A stretch of DNA of 64,000 bases from Streblospio benedicti (lineage: Eukaryota; Annelida; Polychaeta; Spionida; Spionidae), in NCBI GenBank assembly GCA_019095985.1, contig CM032661.1, forward strand, positions 31,758,151 to 31,822,150, given 5' to 3'. The notes under the pieces were generated by a model that saw only the letters and a list, made by a program, of their open reading frames with translations, made no database searches and was not told the DNA's origin. Shown here one piece after another: positions 34,085-47,200 of this stretch (within the stretch, counting starts at the first letter, position 1; every line of letters begins with the position of its first letter). Both the position numbers and the translations under genes were made by a program.

Positions 34085-34380
34085 CGAAAGTTCGATTGCC
34101 AGTCGCTTCTGGTGATGGGTGTTGAGCAAACTCATCCCTAAACATTTACACACGGTGCTGTGGTACCAAGTATCTTAACAGCTGTTACCTACACGTTAAT
34201 TAGGTACAGGTCAGGCAAGTGAAAGTTAATGTGATTGACAAGCAAGTCTTCACTATAATTGCAATGTGCTGCATGCTCAAAGGGGAGTTGAGGAAATATG
34301 GTGTGACATAGGGTTATAATGCTAATGCAATAACCTGGTGTGAATGTAGTCATCTAACCAAAACAAATACATTTACATCT
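34085..34380 (+). mobile_element. tRNA-derived SINE, copy 4, head-truncated
   Basis: Begins inside the B-box region (GTTCGATTGCCAGTCG) and keeps the body and ACATTTACAT tail. It stops about 12 bases from the poly(A) signal of the CIB gene, so it sits just past that gene's 3' end. Confidence 0.7.
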
Positions 34381-34391
34381 AACATATATCA

Positions 34392-34397
34392 TTTATT
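34392..34397 (-). other. poly(A) signal of the CIB2/3 gene
   Basis: AATAAA on the minus strand, 32 bases past the stop codon at 34429. Confidence 0.6.
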
Positions 34398-34428
34398 GTA
34401 CATGTAAGTTGTTTGTTTTTTTTTCTTA

Positions 34429-35813
34429 TCAAATGTGAACGTGAAAATTACTAAGAAAATCCGGTGCCCTTGAAATTACGTGTTCGAATTCCGTAAAACT
34501 AAGTTTGGCGTCGTTGTCCAAATCTGCTTCTTCAAGGACTTTGTCACAAATGAACTCCACTTCATCTCTCTTCATTTCATTTCGCGTTAGATAGGCTATG
34601 GTCGTGGCGAGATCTTTGCGCCCCAAGAACCCATCGCGATCGAAGTCATAGATTTTGAAGGCATAAACAGCCTTGATCTCTCGAGGTGCTGCTTCGCTGA
34701 ACACTGAGAGCATGTCGAGGAAATCTTCAAACGACATGTTCCCTCTCCCGTCTTCAGAAAATACCTGTGAACAATGTGACACATTTCTTTTATTTGATTG
34801 TAGCAGTGTTATAGTTTTGCGTTTTAATTAACATTTCCAAACATTTATATATTATTACACATTTGTCTTGTTGCAAAGTAATGAATTATTGAACGTTTGA
34901 AACTTGGCTATGAAATAGAGTCAAATAATCATTTATTTGAATAATCAATTATTAAAAGTCAAATAATCATTTATTATACTGACATGTGATAAACATATTC
35001 TGATTATATTCAACTACATTAATAATATCACCCAGCCAATTATTGTTTATAAGTCAGTTTGAAGAGATATAAGAAATATGTTTGCATTATGTAAAAGGGA
35101 CAGTCAGTACTCTTATACGAGGTAGACAATCGTCCCGACAATAATTAGCGAGAAATGAAAAGTACATGTTGATAATTTTATATCGACGTCACGTAACGTT
35201 TTACTCCAATATTTGATTATAATAAATATCCCAGAAGTTAACACAATCTTCATTGTATAACATAATGCCCTTTTATAACGTATTCACACCTCCCACGTTA
35301 ACCCACCCACAAGCACTTTCCAATTCAAAGTTCACGTTCGTTTCATAAATTATGCATAACCTTTCGGACAACTATATGCACAAATACCATGCATATGAAA
35401 TTATTATAGGTTATAGTCTGCACATGCTAATAAGTGTGTCATCCGCAATTGGAACGAGCAAGCCGATCAATTTCTTTGTTAGAACATTTTTAAAAAATAC
35501 GAAAACAAAACATGAAGCCTCATTTCATAACCACTCTGTATATACATGTAAAATGTTCACCCCTATGATCGAATCATACCTCACAAATTCGCCTCCTGAA
35601 CGGGTTTTCCCTGAACTCTGGCATGTTCTCGATACTGCGTCCCGGTAGCTTGGTGGCACGAGCCCCCTCACCTCGGACCTTGGGGAACTCGCACTCCCGG
35701 TAGAGAGTGGTAAACCTCCCGGCCACGGTTAGGATCTCCTTCCTATTGAAGAACGTGCAGTCTTGATACGCTTCTAGCTGCTCGTCGGTGAAAATACTCT
35801 TCTTGTTGCCCAT
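34429..35813 (-). CDS. CIB2: calcium- and integrin-binding protein, CIB2/CIB3 type, 2 exons, 189 aa
   Basis: Exons 35580-35813 and 34429-34764, phase 0, separated by a GT/AG intron of 815 bp. The protein opens [20 protein letters not shown], a near match to vertebrate CIB2/CIB3, with Gly2 available for myristoylation. [15 protein letters not shown] is the usual helix before the EF-hand core. Two calcium loops are visible: residues 118-129 ([12 protein letters not shown], Asp at position 12) and 159-170 ([12 protein letters not shown]). It ends [12 protein letters not shown], again CIB-like. Family members bind calcium and partner with integrin tails or, for CIB2/3, with mechanotransduction channel subunits. 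Length fits the family (about 187). In an invertebrate it probably predates the CIB2/CIB3 split, so the symbol marks the subgroup and not strict orthology. Confidence 0.93.
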
Positions 35814-36689
35814 GGCTGGTACGAGTTTGGAGGGATGGGGTGGTAATGTAGTTTATTTTATGATCTGGAAACAGCTTTGTTTAATATCCAATTGACTTCT
35901 TGCATATTTTATGATTTTTTGCTGATTTTCTTGTGTTTGTAGGTTGTTGTTCAGTGTTAGACCGAAAACTGCAAAAATTCATTGATTAGTCAACATGTAT
36001 GTTTGTTAATTAATTAAGAATTTTGTTGATATCTTCACCAATGTGTTGACCAAAAGACTTCAAAGTAGATATAAAATACAATACTTCTCCAAACATATAT
36101 ACACTAGCAAAATAGAGATCACCATTTCTTTCCTATAGACTATAGATCATGTAATCCACACCCATCTATGATCCTTGTGACAGCGCTTTGAAGTCTATTT
36201 TACACATAACACGAACACATCTCCGAGTCATAAACTGTAGTGTATCCATAAAATCCACAAATGCTAAAAAAAAACACCAGACCTTTTTGCATGGCTTTTT
36301 AGGAGCAATAAACACAGTTGCAGCTATTCGCAGTGGGGAAAATGTCGTTTGTGTAACCGCCACTTTGTTTGCAGGGCTTTTACGGGTGGTACGATGATGA
36401 TGGTTTGAGTCCCCAAATCGATCCTACCGTGTCCACATCCATGGAGCTCCAATCAATATGTTTGTAAAGGCATCGCTCATCTGGCTTTTCATTGTGCCAT
36501 ATACTCTCCCTAATGGTTGAGACTGATCAAAGGATATTGCGACACATTTCAGTGCACACACGCATAGACATTAAGCTTTCCATTCCGGAGAAGAGTCATG
36601 TATGATCCTGTAGGTTTATATGATTTAATTACAAACACTATACAAGAGAATGCTCTGCACATGCACATACTTTGCACATTTGGATACCA
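35814..36689. other. upstream flank of the CIB gene, no clear gene
   Basis: No TATA box or conserved exon. A minus-strand frame near 36250-36330 (CFFLAFVDF) vaguely recalls reverse-transcriptase motif A but is too short to call. Confidence 0.35.
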
Positions 36690-37166
<477 letters not shown>

Positions 37167-37422
37167 AGTGGGACACTTTTAAAATATCAAGTTCACTATG
37201 ATGAAATCAAGACGGTTTCAATTGAAGTGCTAATTGTATGCAGGATTTCCTGGAGGACGTTGTGGCATATGCTTGGAGTTGGGATACAAATGTTGATTCA
37301 AAAAAATAGTCCCCCTACGACACTAGCCTTGCGTGTCTTTCAAATTCAACTATTTCTCATCAAAGTTTTACAAGAAAATTGTAATGCAAAAACTTCAACA
37401 ATAATCATATGAAATACTTTTG

Positions 37423-37428
37423 TTTATT
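37423..37428 (-). other. candidate poly(A) signal of the Ig/EGF receptor gene
   Basis: AATAAA on the minus strand about 810 bases after the stop at 38235. Other AATAAA hexamers occur nearer (for example about 38018-38023), so the real site is uncertain. Confidence 0.3.
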
Positions 37429-38234
37429 TAAAAAACGTACTACAAAATGTATGTCAACATATAAATTATGGTTATGCTATGTGGCAAATGATATGATAAA
37501 TTCAATATATGTGTGATGACAATAAAAGAAAAGTAATGGAGAAATGTATCAATGTACATCGACTGCATGATAAACACATGATAAAACACATGATGATGCA
37601 AGAATCACACTGGATGGCACAACACAAACATAGTCAGAAAATAGGCTGCTTAAAAAACTTGAGATTATTCTTTTAAACATCAAAAATATATATGGAAATA
37701 TGATTATAACAATGTTACATAACTAACTGTACAGTTTGTTTCAAACCTCTTCAAGAAAATAATAATGCACAAAATATGAGCATTGAGTTGTAAATGGCAC
37801 ATATATCACAGTTGCAGTCAACAAATATAGAGAAACATTTATCATTAACTCAGTATTACACATTTTTAAACAAAACAGTTCTTTGAACTATGAAATATGG
37901 AAAATAATAAAGCAATACAACCTGCTCATACGTAAATAGATCTTCTAAATATTATGCATGTTATTTTGGACAGTCAACATCGAGAAAGCAATTAATTTTG
38001 ATTCACAAATAAAGCTGTTTTATTCTTGCTAAAATTGCAACAGACATCAATGTCTGTTCTATTAATCAAAATGATAAAAATAATGCACCAACTTTCATCC
38101 TGTGAATACAATGAAATGTAAGTCGCACGTTCATAATTACATTTTTGGCAAATGTCAAGTGTGCATTGCAATCACAAAACGAATCTCACAAACTGCCTTT
38201 CAGATCAAATGTCAAGTAGCTAGTATTTATATCC

Positions 38235-41200
38235 TTAATCCCTATCTTCATCATTACCAGAATCTCTTTCTTCCTCTTCTTCTTCCACCTTCTTCTTTGG
38301 CTTCTTCTTCTTCTTCTTTGGCTTTTCTTCCTTCTCAGCCTCCATGTCGAGTGGAGGGAGAGTTCCACCTCTCTTGCCTGCAGGAGGCGCCGGAAGGGGG
38401 CGGGGACTAAAGCAACACAAAATAAGAATAGTTGAATATAATTTCACATTTCAAACTGTGCAATTCAATAAAAGCATAATAGATATGTGTTTCTACAAGA
38501 TCTACTGCATGACAAAGCAACTTAATAATTAGATATAAAGGTAAAGAAGATATTTTTTCTACAAAAGTTTAAGCACATTTTTACATACTTGAGCAGGCAA
38601 CAAACTTGGGTCAAATCAAATTTTATGTAGTTCTCATAAATTTTCTAACTTATTAACAATCATGGATTACTAATTTTTAGTATTTTGTCTTTTACTTTCG
38701 ATGCAATCCATACAGAATTAGTGTAAAACATTACCAAAAAAAATTCCTCAACATTCTTTTTACGCAAGCTGGGATTACTACATGGACATGTAGTGTTATT
38801 TTGACATGCTATATCTATTACATACATGACAAATAAAATTTACGAACATGTGACCAAATGCAAATTACTTGACACATAACATTTTAAGGAACCCAGTTTT
38901 GCAATTTATTTTAGTTTGAAGCACTGTCGGCCAGATGGAGAGATTTTTACATATCTATGTTTTACTACTTTATGTAAGAAAATATATTCAAACATAAATG
39001 CAATTCTTGTAGTTGGCTGCTTTTACATGCCATGAAAATAACAGAACAGGTTTTTGAACACATGTCTATCTACACAACAATCAGCAACAGATGCCAAGCA
39101 CAGAATATGATAGAAAAAAAATCTTATTCACACTTACGCCGAGTCAGCTTCATATTTGTTCTTCTTTTTCTTTCCACTGTTAGGTGCAGTGATAAATTGA
39201 GAATATTAGTGTGACATAATATAGTGACATTGAAACAAACCACAAACAAAATCATTAGTGTCATTCATTAATGAAAAAATTAGTATGAACCTATGTATCA
39301 AGTTCTAACAACTATAGATGAAAATTGTGAAATAAACTTTTAATAACTATCGTATTTTGTATCAACTATGCTTTGAACTTGCTGTTTAAACAAAAGAGCA
39401 TTATTTTTCAGCTAAATAGCAAAAATGCTATTTAATTTACACCATTAATAACACGTTAATTGTTTTATTTTCAGGTAAACTTTCATTATCATTGGAAGTT
39501 ATTTTTGAGTTTTCCAAAAAATAAATGTTACACTTACGTTTTAGAAACAATAGGTGGCAAAACAGTTTGTCTGCATTAATAGAAAATTAAAGGTTGCATT
39601 AATCCTTGGTATGATGCTATTCACATTTATAAATTAAATCAGACGAATATTAATCAAACAAATAATAGTTAGTATAATATAGAATGTTATTTATTTCATA
39701 GTGTTAATTCAATTCTATTTTCTCCTGTAATGGTAGGAGCTTGGTGTAGAGAAGAGAGAAGAATAGAGTTATTTATTTTAATTATGAAAAATGCTGTAAA
39801 GTTGTTAATTTGGTTGTAACTGTGTTACAGGTTTATGATCACTGCACACGTGGATTTGAATTATTGAAAAAGCTTAGAATCACAAAGTTTAAAAAGATCC
39901 AAAGAATCATGCTTTCAAAATACCATTTGCCCATTGTCAGCCATTTGCTATTTTTCATCTTTCACTAAGATGGTATTTTCAAATCACACTTTAAGATATA
40001 ATTAGAGTAGCCAACATGCATAATATTTCTAATGGATTCATCCCACAAAAGATACGTGAAAAGATGAATTATCAAATCACCATAATACGAGAAAATCTGG
40101 ACACTGTATCTGTGGTCAGTTGGCATACCCATAATGACCATAATGACCCAATCATTATCTATCTACCCGTCACCAGGATCTCCACACAAATGTCAATTAC
40201 GCTCCCCAATTGCCATTATTGGCATACTAAAAATTTGGGCACCAGCAACGCGGACACGATGGCATACCAAGAGAATGTAGGCAGTAAACATTTGGATACC
40301 TGTATGTGGCCCATTGTGTATTGAAATGGTATTTATGCATGATCTTTAGATATACTAACTGCTTAAGTATATATGATTTTTATAAAAATACGTACTCTTC
40401 AATTTCTTCAGATGCGTCATCAGTTCTAAGTTTCTTAGGTGAGTAGCTACTCCTGTAAAATATGATAAATACCATGTGGAATCTACATTATGATAAATGA
40501 AAAATAACATTGAAATGTAATGTTAGTTAGATGATTATTTAATGTGTAGAAATGTACAGGTAAGTGAAATAGTAGGCAACGCTATATTAGTAATAAATAT
40601 TGCTACAGTGTTTTTGTTGTAAACTTATAAAAGCAGTGCACATCATAAACATATTGCTTTTCAATAAAAATAAATGTAGTAAAAATATTGAAAAAGAAAT
40701 ATCAATATAAAAGTTTCAAAATAGTTCTCAAGCATTTACTCGAAAAATCATTTAATTTCTAAGATTGTTTATTCATTTCAATACTTTATCTAACATTTAT
40801 GAGTTCAATATAAACTGTAATTGTGCTTGTCTATATTTTCAAATAATATGTACACCGTGAATATATATACTGCTTTAAAAGAAGAAAAAAATCATAATTA
40901 TGATCAAAGTCCATTGGGGTAATTGGACTGACTTCTAAAAATGGCACGAACGATGCCGTCAGTTATTCTTAATTTACATGCTTGCATGTTTTGTGACATA
41001 TATCATTATCATGTTTTGTGTCAATAAAAAGTGTTTATTTTAGTGTAATATTCATATTTTTAACAAAACGTTTGCTTGGTATACAAAAAAGATATGACCC
41101 TTTTTTTCAAAATGATAGTTTCTTGCATATTAATTGTGTATTTACTTATTCTATCTCCCTGATTCAGTCTTATCATAAAATATGCATAACTCACGCGATC

Positions 41201-44200
41201 ATATACACACAGCTGTGTCATTTTACTTGCTTGTGTTTCATTTAATATCATAAGTATAATTGAATTTATACAAAAGTCAATACTGCATAAAGATACATAC
41301 AGCTCAGCAGCAGAAAGTGCTCAGCAAAGTAAAGATAAATATGAAATAAATATACTGACTATTTAGCTAGAAAGAAAATTAAACTCAAATTTTTACAACT
41401 ACATGTATTACAACTATGTTAGTGACTTTTGTAATTCAATTTCAGCATTGCAGGTTGCTCCGGCCATAAAAAGCAAAAGCGTTTGTCAACAAGGCATGCT
41501 AAACACTAGAATGGTATGCACACCTGAAATGGTTATTTTGTGCAGGAGTTTGGTACCTTTTTTCATAGGGGGCATTGTTTTCTTTATTGCTGCCTCTCTC
41601 AACAATGCCAGCTTTATCTGATGGACAGATTGCCCCAGCTGAAAGAAAATGAGTGTTTTGATACTTTTTGACATGATAATATTATTATATTTAAGGAATA
41701 CATGACAATGAAGATGGCTATTGTTATCATGATACTAATTGATCTTTTTCTACAAAAGTTGATCTTGATCTATGAAATAACGCTTAGATTCTACCCATAA
41801 CGGTTTTCATGAACTATCATTAAGATCACTTGAATAGGAAAAGTTTAGCATACAACAATGCATTGACATCTATCGTAATATATAATGAAACTTAAATATA
41901 AGAACAAGAATTTAAAACAGCAATGTTTCGTTAGGCTGGGCCCAAACAATTATATTTGATACCAGCAATTTTATAATGATATTTGTATCACACAACTATT
42001 TCATGTTCTTATTTATGCATATAAATTTACATACTGAGTGATCTCTGATTCATATCCATACCTTTTCCAGTTTTCCATAGCACAATGATCACAATGACCA
42101 CGATGAGGATGACAAAGACCACACAGCCAATGACTATGAGCGCGATCTCCCATGCTGCAAGTCCTGTGGATGGCTGTACCATGGGTGGCTCTGAAATACA
42201 CGCACAACAAATACTTTTATGAGTGCCGATGCAAACTACATAAAAGGACTATTAATAAAAAACTGTTTTGCTTAAAAAGGAAAAAAAGAGAGAGCGACAA
42301 CAGTCCCATTAAACTAAATTCTTTTCAAAATAAGTAACAAACTTATTGACGACAAATTTCTTTTTATGTAGAATGAGGACTTCCTGACAATATTTAGAAT
42401 TTACCGAAGTTGGGGCAATTCTTTTGTAAAAATGGAAAATTCTAAATTGTGGAAAAAGAATAGCTTAAATAACTTGAAAACTGATAAACCAGACAAGAAT
42501 TAGCTGCAGAGGTTACATTAACAACTCACAATGCACTTGAAGGGTTATGGAAAGATATTTCTCTATCATAATACAATACTAATTTCAATTTTCCTTACAA
42601 TTTTTTTCATTCCAAAGTGTTAATTTCTTGGAGTGCATTGTATTAAAAAATACAAAAGAATACAAAATATTGTTATTACCTGAACAGCTTATTCTGATAA
42701 ATAAAAAGGTTTTATTGCATTCACCACTACACTGATACACATCCAAATTGAGATATGACTGTGTATATTTGTGTTATAGTATGTACCAAAAAAAGGGCAT
42801 AATTATATACCACGAATTTTATATAATTTCAAATGCAGCAGCAACAGTCTAATAGCTGACGGAAGCAGCAATTTATAGACCGAAACGACACTAGAATAGT
42901 CTACGTATGACGTATTTCCTATGTACAATTACCTTAACATGAATCATCTCATGAGTGTCTCCAAACACTTCAATTTGATGGAGACGTGCAATTACTTATC
43001 GATGGTATGGATATAATCAAAATGTTAATGTGCTGTTCTTTACACTTAGTATTTGATTAATTCATACATTCCTCAGAGTCAGTAATAAACATATAAGAGT
43101 CTTGTCAAGTGGTGAACACCATGTGGTCTCATTTTTTATTTCATTTTCGATCTTGTTTGTTGTTCAAATATCGAATATCAAATTAAAAATTAAAAATTTA
43201 AAAAATATATGCTGAATAATATTTCGCATACTTCTTGAACAACAAGCAAGATAGAAAATAAAATTAAAAAATGAGAGTAATAAACATGTATAGTGGATAT
43301 GTGTATTGTAGACAAATAAACGTAGAATTTGCTATTTACGAAGCAATGTTGCATCTAACATTTTATACTGTTAGGGATATTTTACAAGGGTTAATAGAAA
43401 ACTTTAATAATACTATAGGACCTCCAACACACTTTAAACACAACGAAGAACAAAATGAACAAATAAATGAAGAAGAATTACTAGCTGTATTGTTATAACA
43501 ACTGTCATTGGTACCACAGCTATCTACAAAAAATCAATGAGAAAGTATGTTTCGTGTGTCAATTTGCCACAAACTCAAAAACATAACCTCTTAGTATCTA
43601 AGATCAACAAAATTGAAAAAGGCAAATTTCATATAAACTAGCACTCAAGATAATTGTGAACGATTTTAAAACGGCAATGAACACAAGTGTAATGACTTGA
43701 ACTACATAAACCAGAGTTGTTCATACGTACATTTTACGGACTCAAGTCCAGTCCAAGTACTTTGTATGTATACTCGAGTCCAAGTACAAGTACATTGATG
43801 ATTGTTTTCGATGCACTTGAGTTCAAGTACGACTACTTTGATTGAACTTGAGTCCAATTTTAAGTACAGCAAATCGCAGTATTTGCAAGTCCTATAGTTG
43901 AAGAATAACTTTGACATGGAAATTGAAAACTATATACTAATAACCTTCATCACCCAATTCTGAAGCAAATTAGCAAGCATACTGACCCACACGAACGTCA
44001 ACGACGTGAACGTTTATCTTGATGGTGGAGCTAGGGACGAAGGCCACGCATGTGTAGGTGCCAGCATCGCCAGAGCTCTCAGCAGAGATCACCAGCGTGC
44101 TGGAGTTGGCGGTAGCATTGGTGATCGCTATGGCTGTTGGCATGGTAGTGGTTCCCATTGTGGTGGTGGTTGTAGTACTGTTTGCATCAGCATTTTCGTC

Positions 44201-47200
44201 ATCTTTGGCCTGAATATTTGTGGAAAATTGTGAACAGAGGAAATAATTTCAACAGTGGGATATAAAGGAAAGTAATAACGAGTTGATAGTTGATGAGAAT
44301 TTATTTCACATTTATTGTAAAGTTGTTGTTCTTGTTACTTTATTGAGATTTGCTACGTGGAGTTGGTGTTTACATAGGACCTGTATTCAAATACACTGAT
44401 TCACATCTATGCTTGTAGCATTTTATGTTATTGGTGCTTACATCATCTTCCATTTTGCGGAGGAAGAACCACTGTACAATGGGGTTCGGAGTTCCATAAG
44501 CTGAGCACTGCAGAGTCCGTGTCTCCCCATCGTTATGGTCAAATTTTCATATGCTGTGTCTGCTGCTGTCACCGAAATTGCTGAAGTTAAAAGTGCTTTT
44601 CTTATTATTTGTAAGTAACAAAATAAAACTATATCAACATAAAATTAGAATATATAAATCAATAGGCAGATCGAGGGGGCGCAAGGGGGCGCAAGCCCTC
44701 CCCCCTTTTTTTGCCAACAAAATACTTCATTTTCACGGGCTTTGTGGCATGCCTGCTATCATTTGCGGTATGCAACCCATGAAATCATTTAAATATGTGT
44801 CCCTTCCCTTTTCTAAATCTGGATCTTCCAGTGTAAATCAGTAAACCTAGGTCAGATCTGAACAAATACATAGTAATAAAATATTGCTATCCTTTGTGTG
44901 AGAGCAACAGCCTACACACAGAGACTGAATGAGAATAAAAATGGAGAAGAATATAATTCTTACTGTAGTTGTACGTGAGCACTGTGGCATTGGACCTTGC
45001 TGTGCATCCGCCTTGTTCAACGAAACAGTAGTGACTGCCAGCCTTGTTAGTGTGCATTTTAAACGTAGTGGTGGCCGTGGTTGCATACTTGTCAGAGCCG
45101 TCCGCCTTCATCGACCAGTAAACCTGAGACAACCATGACAATTAACCACTCAACTCAAATGATGAAATTGAAAACCTTTGTCTTGTAGTATTTATGAGAA
45201 ACAGAATGTTCAGTCACATATTTGGTGGGATACATCAAGAAGCGATATCACAAAATGTTTGTTCAAATGCTACTGGTATCATCATGTGTATTCATTTTAT
45301 TAATGAGCAGTAAGGAGAACTATCAGATTATAATTGAAATGTCAATGACTAGTAACAATAGTTCATATTTTCCCAAAAGGTTTTTAAATGTTGGCATTGA
45401 TACCTGATCCCCAGTCTGTATTGCATTGTTGGGAGTGCACGTCAATGTGACTTGATCATCCAAGAAGTACACCTTTGATGATGGTGACGTGCTCTTTATG
45501 TTGTCGCAAGCTGAAATGATAGGTGGAAAGTAACATCAAATATTCAACAAATTGACAAGTGACTTTCTGACTTACTGCATTTTTCAAAAAACAACAACAA
45601 GAAGTTTATTTGCAATCAGAGGAAGTCTCTCGAGGCCTCTGGAAGAAGGCTACAATTTTCGCTGGGTTAATTAGCAATATGCACTACGAGTTATCTTGCT
45701 AAACTATGAACGCGACCGTGTAACTGAATCTAGTTATGGCATTATCTTAAAATATTCAATTGTTAATCAAATAACAACAATATCTGATAACCCTAATACA
45801 TCTGCCAACTCACTAATATATATAAATAGTACCGATATATCTAGTTTCTTTTGTTGCTGTGTAGCCAGGTTTTAATGGGATTAACTATACACATGAAGCT
45901 AGCTAACATTACGTATATGTACATTCAACAAACTGGCATAAACACGACATTAGGTCATAATATTAATATTGTTTAGATTTCTTATGCAATACCAAAATAA
46001 TACTTGTAGGGTGGGAATAGTTAATGCTCAAATATATTTGAACGTAAATTAAATCTAGCTATCATTCTAGTACCTTCAACATTCATACAAGTATATATGC
46101 AAAGCATGTCTTTCATAGCTCGTGTATATACATGTACTCATACAGATGCTTTGCCATCATAACAGTGCTAAGTTTTATTTGGAACAGTTTGTATAGAACT
46201 AATATAGGTAGAACTATTGCTAATTCAAGTTATGACTTTGGGAGTGATTTTTTTTTACTTTGAGGATTTCATATAAATATATTAAGTCACTGAATGGAAG
46301 TAAATACTGTATAGTGCTGTTGCTGGAGGCAGTCTGTGTGAAAATCATGTATGCTCATTTTCTGCCCAGAACCTTTCAGGGGGGTACCTTAGAGCTAAGA
46401 ATAACTTGGGTAGACATTCCAGATCCTGGCAATAAATTTGTAATGTGACTTTTTGTAAAACGACTTCAAATATTCTTATGTCTTTTTGAAAATTTCTGTT
46501 ATATGTCAAATTGGGTATGATATGAATGTAAACTGTTTACCCGTGTACTCAAAATATGTAAACCACATTAAAATATGATTTTTACATCATTCCCAATATG
46601 AAAATGCTATAATTTGTTGCAAAAATGAGATTTTTAGCTGAAAAAATGACTTCGGTTTGGGGGGTTTTGCGTCACTAAATTTGAGATTGTGACACATTTT
46701 GGTCATTATTGTCTTAGATATGCTTTCTTAATTTGCACACATATGTCTTCCAAACATACACATTAAAGTAAGCATATACTTGTCATATTTTGTCAATAAA
46801 CAATAATAATGCTACCCCTACCCCTAAAATCTTAATTATATCCCAAAGTCTATTTTGGTGAGTATGTTTATGGTAGGTCACTATAAACTGCTCAAAGTTT
46901 AGTCATAGTAGATATATGACATATTAGTCATAATATTCAGCCACTAAACTCTTTTTTATTTAGTTTGGGAAATATTGATTGGCGTTGTACATGGATCTAA
47001 GTTTGTCACAAAAACACTATCACGTCAAAATATCGGGGAGTACGTAAAACCGTCCAAGAAATCCAGTCTGCCTGCTGAGTACAATGTTGAAGATGGTCTG
47101 TATGAAACGGTTGCTGAACAATATGAATTGTTTAAAAAGATAGACCAGATTTGGTTGCTTGGCCGTCTAGATCTATCAGATATTGAAAGAAATTCTTTAA

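Noticed and set aside
36166-36363. Possible reverse-transcriptase motif (AFVDF) in a minus-strand frame
   Set aside because: Too short and no other RT motif around it.
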